Positions 1 through 6,072 of a stretch of DNA of 6,072 nucleotides are shown piece by piece. Numbering within the stretch: position 1 is the stretch's first letter; each line of letters starts with the position of its first letter. Made by a program: the position numbers and the translations under genes. Below the pieces are notes generated by a model. That model was not told the DNA's origin. It was given only the letters and a program-made list of their open reading frames with translations, and ran no database searches. Source of the stretch: Clostridia bacterium (GTDB taxonomy: Bacteria > UBA6262 > WVXT01 > JAUXBS01); contig JAUXBS010000082.1 in NCBI GenBank assembly GCA_030619245.1, positions 1 through 6,072 of the forward strand, in the 5' to 3' direction.

Positions 1-391
1 CAAAAACCGTGCCCTCGGGAACCACGCAGAGGCCAAAGTTATCATCCATAAACCTTGCTTCTTCTCTTGTATGCTGAACATACGGCTCTTCCGGTTCACT
101 CCCGTTTATCCACACAACTTTGTTTATTATCTCTATCTTATCGCCTTCAACCGCAATTATCCTTTTCACGAATTTCTTGTCACCCTCCATAGGAGACTGG
201 AAACAGATTATCTCTCCTCTTTTCGGGTCCCTGAATATGTAGGCAAGTTTATTAACGAAAAGCCTTGTTTCTACATGCAGGGTTGGTTCCATGGAACCCG
301 ACGCAATATATATCCATTCAATCATGTAATTCCTGATTGCAAAACCCAGGGACACGCCAAGGACAACCAGAAATATCAATTTTTTTATCAT
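1..391 (-). CDS. lepB: Signal peptidase I (S26), N-terminal part, cut by window edge
   Basis: Type I signal peptidases remove signal peptides from exported proteins at the outer face of the cytoplasmic membrane, using a Ser/Lys dyad. The frame is open from the ATG at 391 to base 1 and gives 130 residues. A hydrophobic N-terminal anchor lies at about residues 3-19. The box-B motif SGSMEPTL follows at 31-38, with predicted nucleophile Ser33. The box-D motif FVKRIIAVEGD is at 74-84, with general base Lys76. The sequence stops at VPEGTVF, just before the expected GDNR..SxDSR box, so the C-terminus is off the window rather than lost. An in-frame TAA at 398-400 leaves ATG 391 as the first possible ATG. 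The Shine-Dalgarno-like AAAGGA (394-399) is only 2 nt from it, which is unusually close. A promoter is predicted at 432-460. Confidence 0.93.
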   Translation of the reverse strand, partial: MIKKLIFLVVLGVSLGFAIRNYMIEWIYIASGSMEPTLHVETRLFVNKLAYIFRDPKRGEIICFQSPMEGDKKFVKRIIAVEGDKIEIINKVVWINGSEPEEPYVQHTREEARFMDDNFGLCVVPEGTVF

Positions 392-431
392 ATTCCTTTA
401 CAAAACACCTTTCTCTCTGACTTCACCGGGA

Positions 432-460
432 ATTATATCAAATTATCATAAAATAATCAA
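432..460 (-). promoter_or_regulatory. Predicted sigma70-type promoter for lepB
   Basis: Read on the minus strand, TTGATT (455-460) and TATAAT (432-437) are separated by exactly 17 bp. The -10 is a full consensus match and the -35 matches 4 of 6 positions. Transcription would start near 425 and give a leader of about 34 nt before the lepB ATG at 391. The region is AT-rich, so chance matches are possible, but spacing and position both fit. Confidence 0.6.
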
Positions 461-542
461 AACAATTCATCAGGTTCTATTATTATTCATCCTAGTATAG
501 TGGGAAATAAAGGGTTGATTTGTACAGTAATTGATATGATAT

Positions 543-595
543 AAAAAAGTAGACCCATTCAGCCTCCAGGGGGTTGACGACATGAACGAGCCTAC
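543..595 (-). terminator. Rho-independent terminator hairpin of the candidate small RNA
   Basis: A 13-bp stem (583-595 with 549-561) is followed directly by a six-U tract (543-548) on the minus strand. The loop is long for a terminator (21 nt), but a further 3-bp GUC/GGC helix inside it would shorten it. The stem uses almost the whole predicted transcript, so the terminator and the RNA body are the same structure. Confidence 0.6.
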
Positions 596-597
596 TC
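543..597 (-). ncRNA. Candidate small RNA, about 55 nt, unknown family
   Basis: This is a short self-contained transcription unit on the minus strand. An exact-consensus promoter (602-630) would start transcription near 595-597. The arms GTAGGCTCGTTCA (583-595) and TGAATGGGTCTAC (549-561) form 13 uninterrupted pairs, three of them G-U, followed at once by six U (543-548) as in an intrinsic terminator. On the opposite strand the three G-U pairs become A-C mismatches and there is no U run, so the structure is strand-specific. The 20-nt interior (562-582 region) can extend the stem with GUC/GGC and leaves a C-rich loop (AACCCCCUG). The loop side also carries GGAGG. I do not recognise it as 4.5S, 6S or another standard RNA. 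It could instead be an attenuator in a long lepB leader. Function is unknown; a C-rich loop would suit pairing to G-rich ribosome binding sites, but that is inference. Confidence 0.6.
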
Positions 598-601
598 TTG
601 T

Positions 602-630
602 ATTATACAATAAATATTTTTCAATGTCAA
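602..630 (-). promoter_or_regulatory. Exact-consensus sigma70 promoter (TTGACA, 17 bp, TATAAT)
   Basis: On the minus strand TTGACA (625-630) and TATAAT (602-607) are separated by 17 bp. All 12 hexamer positions match the housekeeping sigma consensus at the optimal spacing, which is rare even in AT-rich DNA. The predicted start falls at about 595-597, the 5' base of the hairpin described at 543-597. It drives the candidate small RNA and possibly some read-through into lepB, 150-200 nt downstream. Confidence 0.8.
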
Positions 631-642
631 GCAAAAAATATG

Positions 643-671
643 TGTAAATTATAGCATTACTGTAATTTACA
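643..671. repeat. Inverted repeat, 9-bp arms with 11-bp spacer
   Basis: TGTAAATTA (643-651) and TAATTTACA (663-671) are perfect inverted copies. They are flanked by an A run (633-638) and by eight T (674-681), so a transcript from either strand could form a weak AT-rich hairpin followed by U. It lies in the divergent gap, centred about 61 bp upstream of the predicted small-RNA start. That position would suit an activator site. A terminator is less needed here, because no gene visibly reads into it. Confidence 0.35.
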
Positions 672-735
672 TGTTTTTTTTCATTTCTTCCGAAGATATT
701 CAGTGTTATGAATTTCCCTGATATTTCAGAATTTA

Positions 736-764
736 TTGACTTCTCCAATAATATTAAGTAGGAT
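736..764 (+). promoter_or_regulatory. Probable promoter for the C45-type acyltransferase gene
   Basis: TTGACT (736-741) and TAGGAT (759-764) are spaced by 17 bp on the plus strand. The -35 matches 5 of 6 positions. The -10 matches 4 of 6, including its first two and last two bases. The predicted start near 771 leaves a leader of about 23 nt before the ATG at 794, which contains the ribosome binding site. Confidence 0.45.
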
Positions 765-780
765 AATAATAAACCAGAAC

Positions 781-786
781 AAAGGA
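781..786 (+). promoter_or_regulatory. Ribosome binding site fixing the start at 794
   Basis: AAAGGA lies 7 nt upstream of the ATG at 794. This is near-ideal spacing and supports that codon over later in-frame ATGs. Confidence 0.7.
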
Positions 787-793
787 CAACTTT

Positions 794-1987
794 ATGCCGC
801 TTATCAAACTTCTCAGAAAAGGGACTATTGATTCACATGAGAAAGTTCTTACCTCACCGTATTTTGAAAAACTCGTTTGTTCCGGAAAACACTATGACAT
901 GGGCCTCCAACAGGGTAAGCGGTTTAAGAGGAAAATATCAAGAAATGAAAAAATCCTCGCAGAAACAGAACTCTTCCGGAAATTCGTACCTTCCTTCATA
1001 CCACTGCCTTTCCTGCTTCACGCGGCAAAGAAAATACTGCCGGTATTCATCCCCTCGGTTCTTTCAGGCGAAAAGGACATTTTTTCAAGATTAAACGGCA
1101 TTGCGGACGGAGCCGGGGTTGACAGGGAACTGATATTCCTCACCCAGGCTCTTGAAATCATCCTTGATCATATACCCTACCACGCGGGCTGCACAACTGT
1201 TGCTATCACCCCCGGAAGATTTATAGACAAGGAACCTGTAATCATAAGAAATTTTGATTTCCTGGATAACTTCCGGGTATTCAATATAATAAGAAGGAGT
1301 AATCCCCTCGGAGGGATACCCAGCCTGGAACTTTCCTTTACATCAATAGCAGGTTCGCATACCGGGATTAACAGGGAAGGCCTTGCTCTCTCGTATAACT
1401 ACGGCTATTCAAAAGAGCCCCAGCAGGCAAGGGTTCCGTTAACCTGCCACGTACAGTCTGCCCTGGAGAAATTCAGGACCACACAACAGGCGGTTAATTT
1501 TTTCCTTAACAAGCCATTCTCAGCAGGCGCCATATTAACCATATGCGACGCAGAAGGAAACCTCGTTACCCTGGAAGGCAGCCCGACAAAGAAAGCATTA
1601 AGATATCCCGATAATAACGGCCTCATAATAAACACAAACCGTTTTATGACAGATGAAATGCAGTCGGTGAACATTCCGGACGAAGCCCTATTTGACAAAA
1701 ACATGCCCTACGGGCTGGATAAGGTCAGGATCCACGAATCAAATGAGCAGCGGGCAAAAACCATCAACAGGGAATTTAATAAAACCAAAAATATATCCGT
1801 GGATACAATATTCAAAGTCCTCTCACACCACGGTGATGACAACAACGCCTTTGATAACTGCGCCTGCAGGCACCTGCCCATCTTCCAGACAATCGCCTCG
1901 GCGGTAATGTTCCCAAAGAGAAGAACCGCTTACTTCCTTGTCGGCTCCCCCTGCAGGAAGAAGTACCATAAATACAACTTCCGGTAA
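794..1987 (+). CDS. C45-family autoproteolytic acyltransferase/hydrolase (Ntn fold)
   Basis: This 397-residue protein resembles acyl-CoA:6-aminopenicillanic acid acyltransferase-like Ntn hydrolases. These self-cleave to expose an N-terminal cysteine and then hydrolyse or transfer an amide-linked acyl group. The hallmark AGCTTVAI (131-138) puts the predicted cleavage between Gly132 and Cys133, giving chains of about 14 and 30 kDa. Other family-like blocks are IRNFDF (151-156), GINREGLALSYN (191-202), NTNRF (280-284) and the C-terminal CRH...T.AS.VMF...GSPC stretch (358-387). The segment before the cleavage site has a hydrophobic patch (about 64-90). No clear signal peptide is present, so it is probably cytoplasmic. 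The gene stands alone, divergent from lepB and convergent with the kinase gene. The substrate is unknown; bacterial members are mostly uncharacterised and penicillin chemistry should not be assumed. Confidence 0.85.
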   Translation: MPLIKLLRKGTIDSHEKVLTSPYFEKLVCSGKHYDMGLQQGKRFKRKISRNEKILAETELFRKFVPSFIPLPFLLHAAKKILPVFIPSVLSGEKDIFSRLNGIADGAGVDRELIFLTQALEIILDHIPYHAGCTTVAITPGRFIDKEPVIIRNFDFLDNFRVFNIIRRSNPLGGIPSLELSFTSIAGSHTGINREGLALSYNYGYSKEPQQARVPLTCHVQSALEKFRTTQQAVNFFLNKPFSAGAILTICDAEGNLVTLEGSPTKKALRYPDNNGLIINTNRFMTDEMQSVNIPDEALFDKNMPYGLDKVRIHESNEQRAKTINREFNKTKNISVDTIFKVLSHHGDDNNAFDNCACRHLPIFQTIASAVMFPKRRTAYFLVGSPCRKKYHKYNFR

Positions 1988-2044
1988 CTTCTATACATTA
2001 AACATGCGCTTCCTAACAGCTATTATATGATTTGATTTCTATCC
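1988..2044. other. Convergent intergenic gap, no clear terminator
   Basis: These 57 bp separate the 3' ends of the acyltransferase gene (plus) and the histidine kinase gene (minus). I see no GC-rich hairpin followed by a T run on either strand, so termination may be Rho-dependent or lie inside the opposing gene. Confidence 0.5.
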
Positions 2045-3460
2045 TTATTTCTTAGGCAGGAAAACTATAAAGGCAGAACCCTTCTCTATTTCGCTTTCAA
2101 CGGTTATCTTTCCACCGTGGGCTTCAACAATGGACTTTACTATCGGCAGGCCCAGCCCGGTCCCCTTCTGTCCGGGTATCGTATCTCTTAACCCCTTGAC
2201 CTGGGCAAACTTCTCAAATATCTCACCAAGACTTTCCTTCGGTATCCCGGCTCCGTTATCAATAACCCTTACTTCCAGGTTGTCGGCAACCTCCGTTATC
2301 TTAACCTTCACCTTCCCGTTTTCCCGGGTAAACTTAATCGCATTGCTCAGCAGGTTGGTAATAATCTGGTTTACCCTTTCCGGGTCCGCCTGTATCTGCG
2401 GTAAATTATCAATCGCCTCCACGGTTAATTTAATCTTTTTCGCATCAGCCTGGGGCTTCATGAGCTTGATTGTTTCCTTTACCGTGGGAAGTATATCAAA
2501 ATTTTCCTTCCTTATGGTCATCTTGCCGCTTTCTATCTTGGCTACATCCAGCAGGTCGTCTATGAAACGGGCCAGCCGGCTGGTGCTTTTCTTTATTACA
2601 TTAAGGCAATCCTCCTGTTTCGGGGAAAGCGGCCCGCCCGCGCCTTTAAACAGAAGTCCTATGTACATCCTTATTGAAGTCATCGGGGACCGCAGTTCAT
2701 GGGTGACTGACGAAACAAAATCTCTCTTCATCTCATCAAGTTCATTCAACTTATGAGCCATGCTGTTGAACTCGTCCTCAAGCTTTCCCAGTTCATCCGT
2801 CTGCTTCACATTTATCCGGTATTCAAGCTTCCCCTTCCCTATCTGCTCCACCGCATAGGACAACTGGTTAATGGGCCTTATCATCATCCTTGCCATCACC
2901 AGTGAACCAAGAAGGCCTATGAACAGGGATATCACGGCAATAAATAATATGTGGTTACGTGTCTTTTTCAGGTTTTCCTCAACCTTTCCGTCCAGGACTT
3001 CACAGGAAAAACTTATCCTTGCTATGGCTTCCTTCCTTTCACTTATAAAAACAGGCATGCTGACTTCATAAATATCATTGCCCTCTCCATCCGCGCGCCT
3101 CTGTATCAGGAACCCGTCCGATTCCTTTGCCCCTTCCCCGGCGTCATCCCTGTATATATTGCCAAAGAGGGTTAAATCCGTATGCCCCATTATCTTATCA
3201 TTCATATCCTGGAGCATTGCCTGAATGACCCCTTCTGCCCTCTTGATAAACTTCAGGTAATTTACGAGTACTATTTCATTTTTTGCAATCAGGGACTCCT
3301 CTGCCACCCGGACAAATCCTTTTATTATGTTTTCCTGGTTCGCCCTCATCTCGTCAAACAGCATCCTCCGCTGGGAAATGAACAGCATGATGCTCACCCC
3401 CGTTATCACCACCATAACAAGCGCGCCTGACAGCAGGCTGAATTCCGTCCTTAATTTCAT
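2045..3460 (-). CDS. Membrane sensor histidine kinase (HAMP, HisKA, HATPase_c)
   Basis: This is a complete 471-residue kinase that autophosphorylates on histidine and passes the phosphate to a response regulator. TM1 is at about 8-28, followed by an extracytoplasmic sensor region of about 140 residues (30-169) that I cannot assign to a family. TM2 is at about 170-190 and a HAMP linker at about 192-244. The H-box is FVSSVTHELRSPMTS with phospho-acceptor His254. The ATP-binding domain has an N-box NLLSNAIKFT (369-378), a G1 box DNGAGI (401-406), an F-box FEKFAQ (415-420) and a G2 box GTGLGL (433-438). All catalytic motifs are intact. Its ATG overlaps the stop of the barrel-TPR gene (ATGA, 3457-3460), and AAGGA (3467-3471) sits 6 nt upstream, so it is the last visible gene of a coupled operon. 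No response regulator lies in the window. Confidence 0.97.
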   Translation of the reverse strand: MKLRTEFSLLSGALVMVVITGVSIMLFISQRRMLFDEMRANQENIIKGFVRVAEESLIAKNEIVLVNYLKFIKRAEGVIQAMLQDMNDKIMGHTDLTLFGNIYRDDAGEGAKESDGFLIQRRADGEGNDIYEVSMPVFISERKEAIARISFSCEVLDGKVEENLKKTRNHILFIAVISLFIGLLGSLVMARMMIRPINQLSYAVEQIGKGKLEYRINVKQTDELGKLEDEFNSMAHKLNELDEMKRDFVSSVTHELRSPMTSIRMYIGLLFKGAGGPLSPKQEDCLNVIKKSTSRLARFIDDLLDVAKIESGKMTIRKENFDILPTVKETIKLMKPQADAKKIKLTVEAIDNLPQIQADPERVNQIITNLLSNAIKFTRENGKVKVKITEVADNLEVRVIDNGAGIPKESLGEIFEKFAQVKGLRDTIPGQKGTGLGLPIVKSIVEAHGGKITVESEIEKGSAFIVFLPKK

Positions 3461-5406
3461 TGCTTATCCTTTTCTTCCTGCGCCCTTATCATATTCTTCC
3501 TTACATTAACATGCCCGGGACAAAGCTCCAGCGCCTTTTTCCATAGTTCAATGGCTTCAACTATCCTTCCGTCACTGTATTTAAGAAGCGCCTCCTTGTT
3601 GATTCCATCCGCCTTTTCCCTGTTTATCACCCTTAGCTCTTCCCCGGCTTTTTTCCTGGACTCCGCCGCCTGCTCATTCCCGGGATTCAGTTTAGAAGCA
3701 GCTTCCAACTTCTCCAGCGCCTCTTCCACACTGCCTTCTTCAAGCAGTTCCTCCCCTTCGGCGCAGTACTGCGCTGATAATTTCCTGCTCACCTTTTTAA
3801 TAAGTTCCCCGGCTTTTTCGTGGCCCGGATTGAGTTCAAGAACTTCTTCAATGGTTTTCAACGCCCTATCATATCTTTGCCTTTCATACAGTTTCAATCC
3901 CTTCTCATAAAGGATATCCGCATCCCTGTATTTCCTTGCAAGAACCTCAATTTCCTTCTCCTTCTTTATTTCATCCAGTTTCGCCTCAGCCATTGCAATA
4001 AAATCCATACTATCCTTGTGTTCCGGTTTAATAGTCCGTATCTTTCTCCACAGGACAATAGCTTCCTCATACTGTTTTTTCTTATAGTACTCAAGGCCGT
4101 CGGAAAACATGATATCGGCCATCTTTTGTTTCTCAACAACGATTTTATCTTTTAACTTTTCTAAATAAGCCTTTGCCTGCGGGTGGCCCGGGAACAGTGA
4201 AAGAATGTTTTCAAACTCCTCTTTTGATTTGAGGAGTTTATCGTCCTCAAGAAGATTCTTGCCCTTCTCAAGGTACGTTTCAACCTTAATATCCTTCACG
4301 GTAGAACTTATCATACCCAGGTATTCCTTTGCCTCCTTATGGTCCGGGTCAAGCACCAGCACGTCATTGAACGTCTTATTCGCCCTTACATAATCCTTTT
4401 TCCTGTAATACCTTTTTCCCTTAAGAAAATAATTGTCTATCTTTTCAAAAATCAGGTTCTTTTCAAACGCCCCGCCAAAACGGTAACTCAAGCTGAACCT
4501 GTGGGCATCGCCGAGATACCCGTACGGGGCATACGAATAATCAACATCAACAATTTCACTCAAAAACCCCAGCCCGCACCTTAAACCCTCATCAAGGTCA
4601 TCATTTACCGGCTTGAACTTATAACCCGCCCTCAATGCAAACAAATTATTAATCCTGAATTCAAAACCCGCATTCATGAATATCCTGTTATCATTCGGCA
4701 GGTTGAAATCAACAGCCACCAGGAGGTCGTCTCCGAGAACTCTTGAAGCAAAACCCAGCCTGTAATTAGAGGGCAATGGATACGCAGTGCTTAAATACTG
4801 CTGTTTACCGCCGATATTCTGCGCGCTGAACCCTATGTTGAACCTGTCCCTGCTGAAATTGAAAAGAACTCCCGCGTCAACGGCGTAAACAATGGCAGTA
4901 TTATTGGAGAGTTGTTCCCCTATGTACTTCACGCTCGCCCCGGCATGGAAAGTCCTTCCCTTCTCCCTGTTCAGCGTTAACTTATGCGCGTATGTCAGGG
5001 TAACTGCCGTATCAGACACGCCCACATTGCCCGTAACCGTTCCACCGTCGTCATATCCCGGGATATCATTCCTTGACAAGCTTACCACGCTTATCCCGAA
5101 TACCCCTGATTTCCTGACAGGCAGCGCCCCGGATGCAAAACCGAAGTCCATGCCGCCGGGCCAATTCACGTACATCCCTAATATTTCCCCCCGTTCCAGC
5201 TGTGAAAGCCCCGAGGGATTCCAGTAAAAAGCGCTGGCATCATCGCTGACCGCGACAAACGCCTCCCCCATGCCAATGGCTCTTGCCCCCACTCCTATCT
5301 TCAGGAAGTTAAGGCAGGTAGAGCCGGGGCTTGCCGTATAGGCAGGTGTTCCATATAATAAAGGAAACAATAAACACAATAATAATATATATACTTTAAG
5401 TTTCAT
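3457..5406 (-). CDS. PorV-like outer-membrane barrel with C-terminal TPR repeats
   Basis: This 649-residue exported protein has two parts. A signal peptide (about 1-26: lysine start, leucine-rich core, Ala-rich end) leads into a PorV/UPF0164-type beta-barrel to about residue 312. The barrel carries the family signature GARAIGMGEAFVAVSDDAS, then YWNPSGL (about 40-67), and ends in a strand RFSLSYRF. The remaining 335 residues are highly charged and helical, with about six TPR-like units recognisable by their loops (LDPDHKEA, LFPGHPQA, IKPEHKDS, LNPGHEKA, LNPGNEQA, LCPGHVNV). PorV in Bacteroidota is the type IX shuttle that binds cargo C-terminal domains; the TPRs would sit in the periplasm. The ATG at 5406 follows the upstream stop by 2 nt. 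An in-frame GTG at 5412 overlaps that stop but would add only two residues. No strong Shine-Dalgarno is visible, consistent with translational coupling. Confidence 0.88.
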   Translation of the reverse strand: MKLKVYILLLCLLFPLLYGTPAYTASPGSTCLNFLKIGVGARAIGMGEAFVAVSDDASAFYWNPSGLSQLERGEILGMYVNWPGGMDFGFASGALPVRKSGVFGISVVSLSRNDIPGYDDGGTVTGNVGVSDTAVTLTYAHKLTLNREKGRTFHAGASVKYIGEQLSNNTAIVYAVDAGVLFNFSRDRFNIGFSAQNIGGKQQYLSTAYPLPSNYRLGFASRVLGDDLLVAVDFNLPNDNRIFMNAGFEFRINNLFALRAGYKFKPVNDDLDEGLRCGLGFLSEIVDVDYSYAPYGYLGDAHRFSLSYRFGGAFEKNLIFEKIDNYFLKGKRYYRKKDYVRANKTFNDVLVLDPDHKEAKEYLGMISSTVKDIKVETYLEKGKNLLEDDKLLKSKEEFENILSLFPGHPQAKAYLEKLKDKIVVEKQKMADIMFSDGLEYYKKKQYEEAIVLWRKIRTIKPEHKDSMDFIAMAEAKLDEIKKEKEIEVLARKYRDADILYEKGLKLYERQRYDRALKTIEEVLELNPGHEKAGELIKKVSRKLSAQYCAEGEELLEEGSVEEALEKLEAASKLNPGNEQAAESRKKAGEELRVINREKADGINKEALLKYSDGRIVEAIELWKKALELCPGHVNVRKNMIRAQEEKDKQ

Positions 5407-5408
5407 AA

Positions 5409-6072
5409 TCACTTGATTATTACCAGCTGGCCCGTTTTATTCTCCTCATCATTGTATATGTAATAAGTATATACGCCGCTTGCCAGGCTATTCACGTCAA
5501 GCGTGTCATTAAAACCGTCACCGTCGTCCTCCACTATAGTCTGAACGAGTTCTCCGGTAATTGTATACACCCTGATGGTAGCCTGTGAAGACAGCCCTTT
5601 AAATTTAATTGACGTATGCAACCCCGCCCTGAACGGTACCGGGTACGCGTAAGCGCCCGACAGGTCGGTATCGCTTATCCCCATAAGCGTGAAAACAGAG
5701 AAATGGTTAACCCCCGCAGTAACGGTTTTTAATGTTGTATTGACCTCTGAACCCGGTATTCTTACCCAGATACTGTCATCTTCATTGAGCCAGTATACCG
5801 CAAGAGTCTCCTCCCTTACAGGCGGGGATGTCCCTTTGACGTACCCGCCTTCAGTTTGATAGGGGATTGTAATCTCAACCTCCGATGAGAAACTTTCATT
5901 TGAAACGGCCAGCGGACTGCCTTTATATATATCCACTTCCCTTAACGTGTTTCCTATCGGCCTGAAGAATTCATCAGTACTGTTATTTGCCTTGCTATTG
6001 GCGGTTATAATCCGGGCTGAAAGCGCAGGACTCGTATTAATGACAACATAGTAATTATCGTTGCCAAAAGGC
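5409..6072 (-). CDS. Surface/secreted protein with T9SS-type C-terminal domain, C-terminal part
   Basis: The frame is open from the right window edge to the TGA at 5409-5411, giving the last 220 residues of a longer protein. A GTG at 5936 is in frame, but the preceding 45 codons have no stop and continue the same beta-rich style, so it is not the true start. Residues about 60-135 form a beta-rich module ending VNHFSVFTLMG, a pattern common just before C-terminal anchors in large surface proteins. Residues about 140-220 look like a Por_Secre_tail/FlgD-Ig-like domain: YPVPF, then IRVYTITGELVQT, then LASGVYTYYI, and a final QLVIIK. In Bacteroidota such domains direct type IX secretion. An acidic DDGDGFND turn could bind calcium. 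It is the first visible gene of the operon and lies directly upstream of a PorV-like gene, which supports a cargo role. The N-terminal domains and activity are unknown. Confidence 0.82.
   Translation of the reverse strand, partial: PFGNDNYYVVINTSPALSARIITANSKANNSTDEFFRPIGNTLREVDIYKGSPLAVSNESFSSEVEITIPYQTEGGYVKGTSPPVREETLAVYWLNEDDSIWVRIPGSEVNTTLKTVTAGVNHFSVFTLMGISDTDLSGAYAYPVPFRAGLHTSIKFKGLSSQATIRVYTITGELVQTIVEDDGDGFNDTLDVNSLASGVYTYYIYNDEENKTGQLVIIK

Noticed and set aside
71..451. 126-codon plus-strand frame opposite lepB
   Set aside because: It is antisense to clear signal peptidase motifs and its translation has no protein-like features.
514..546. Possible plus-strand promoter (TTGATT with TATAAA)
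   Set aside because: The spacing is 19 bp with weak matches, and the transcript would only run antisense to the candidate small RNA with no gene near.
487..558. Possible 23-codon peptide starting at the ATG inside the small-RNA hairpin, preceded by GGAGG
   Set aside because: The start codon lies in the 3' arm of the stem, the spacing is only 4 nt, and the U-run terminator falls inside the frame, so a transcript would rarely contain it.
543..597. 4.5S (SRP) RNA or 6S RNA identity for the small transcript
   Set aside because: It is too short and lacks the SRP GGAA-loop core and the large open bubble of 6S RNA.
470..748. 92-codon minus-strand reading frame in the gap upstream of lepB
   Set aside because: Its composition is AT-driven, there is no recognisable domain, and the frame runs through the exact-consensus promoter and the hairpin with U run.
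2130..2756. 208-codon plus-strand frame opposite the histidine kinase
   Set aside because: It is the reverse-strand shadow of the ATP-binding and HisKA coding sequence; all kinase motifs are on the minus strand.
5409..5936. Treating the GTG at 5936 as a true gene start for a 175-residue protein
   Set aside because: There is no ribosome binding site of note, and the 45 upstream codons to the window edge are open with continuous beta-rich sequence, so the gene is a fragment of a larger one.

Overview
The window looks like chromosomal DNA from a Gram-negative bacterium of a poorly cultivated lineage. The evidence is a PorV-like (UPF0164-type) outer-membrane barrel fused to TPRs, next to a surface protein with a type IX-like C-terminal domain. 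This combination is familiar from Bacteroidota and from candidate phyla such as Omnitrophota, Elusimicrobiota and WOR-3-like groups. The exact phylum cannot be fixed from the sequence alone. Coding regions are moderately AT-rich and the one long intergenic gap is strongly AT-rich. No mobile element, CRISPR array, tRNA or rRNA was seen.

Layout. Positions 1-391 (minus) hold the N-terminal 130 residues of signal peptidase I (lepB), cut by the window edge. Positions 392-793 form a 402-bp AT-rich gap. It contains a likely lepB promoter, a compact unannotated transcription unit on the minus strand (exact-consensus sigma70 promoter, about 55 nt, a 13-bp hairpin and a U run), a 9-bp inverted repeat, and a probable promoter for the next gene. 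Positions 794-1987 (plus) encode an Ntn-hydrolase of the C45 / acyl-CoA:6-APA acyltransferase type. After a 57-bp convergent gap, the rest of the window (2045-6072, minus) is one tightly packed operon.

The operon reads, in transcription order: the C-terminus of a secreted surface protein ending in a T9SS-type sorting-like domain (5409-6072, partial); a PorV-like barrel with about six C-terminal TPRs (3457-5406); and a membrane sensor histidine kinase (2045-3460). The barrel gene begins at the stop codon of the surface-protein gene, and the kinase ATG overlaps the barrel gene's stop by 4 nt, so translational coupling is likely. In Bacteroidota, PorV shuttles CTD-bearing cargo at the outer membrane and a PorX/PorY two-component pair regulates the secretion system. 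By analogy the three genes could form a cargo, outer-membrane carrier and envelope-sensor module. That reading is inference; no response regulator and no other T9SS component is visible here.

The two items most worth following up are the candidate small RNA at about 543-597 and the cargo/barrel-TPR/kinase operon.
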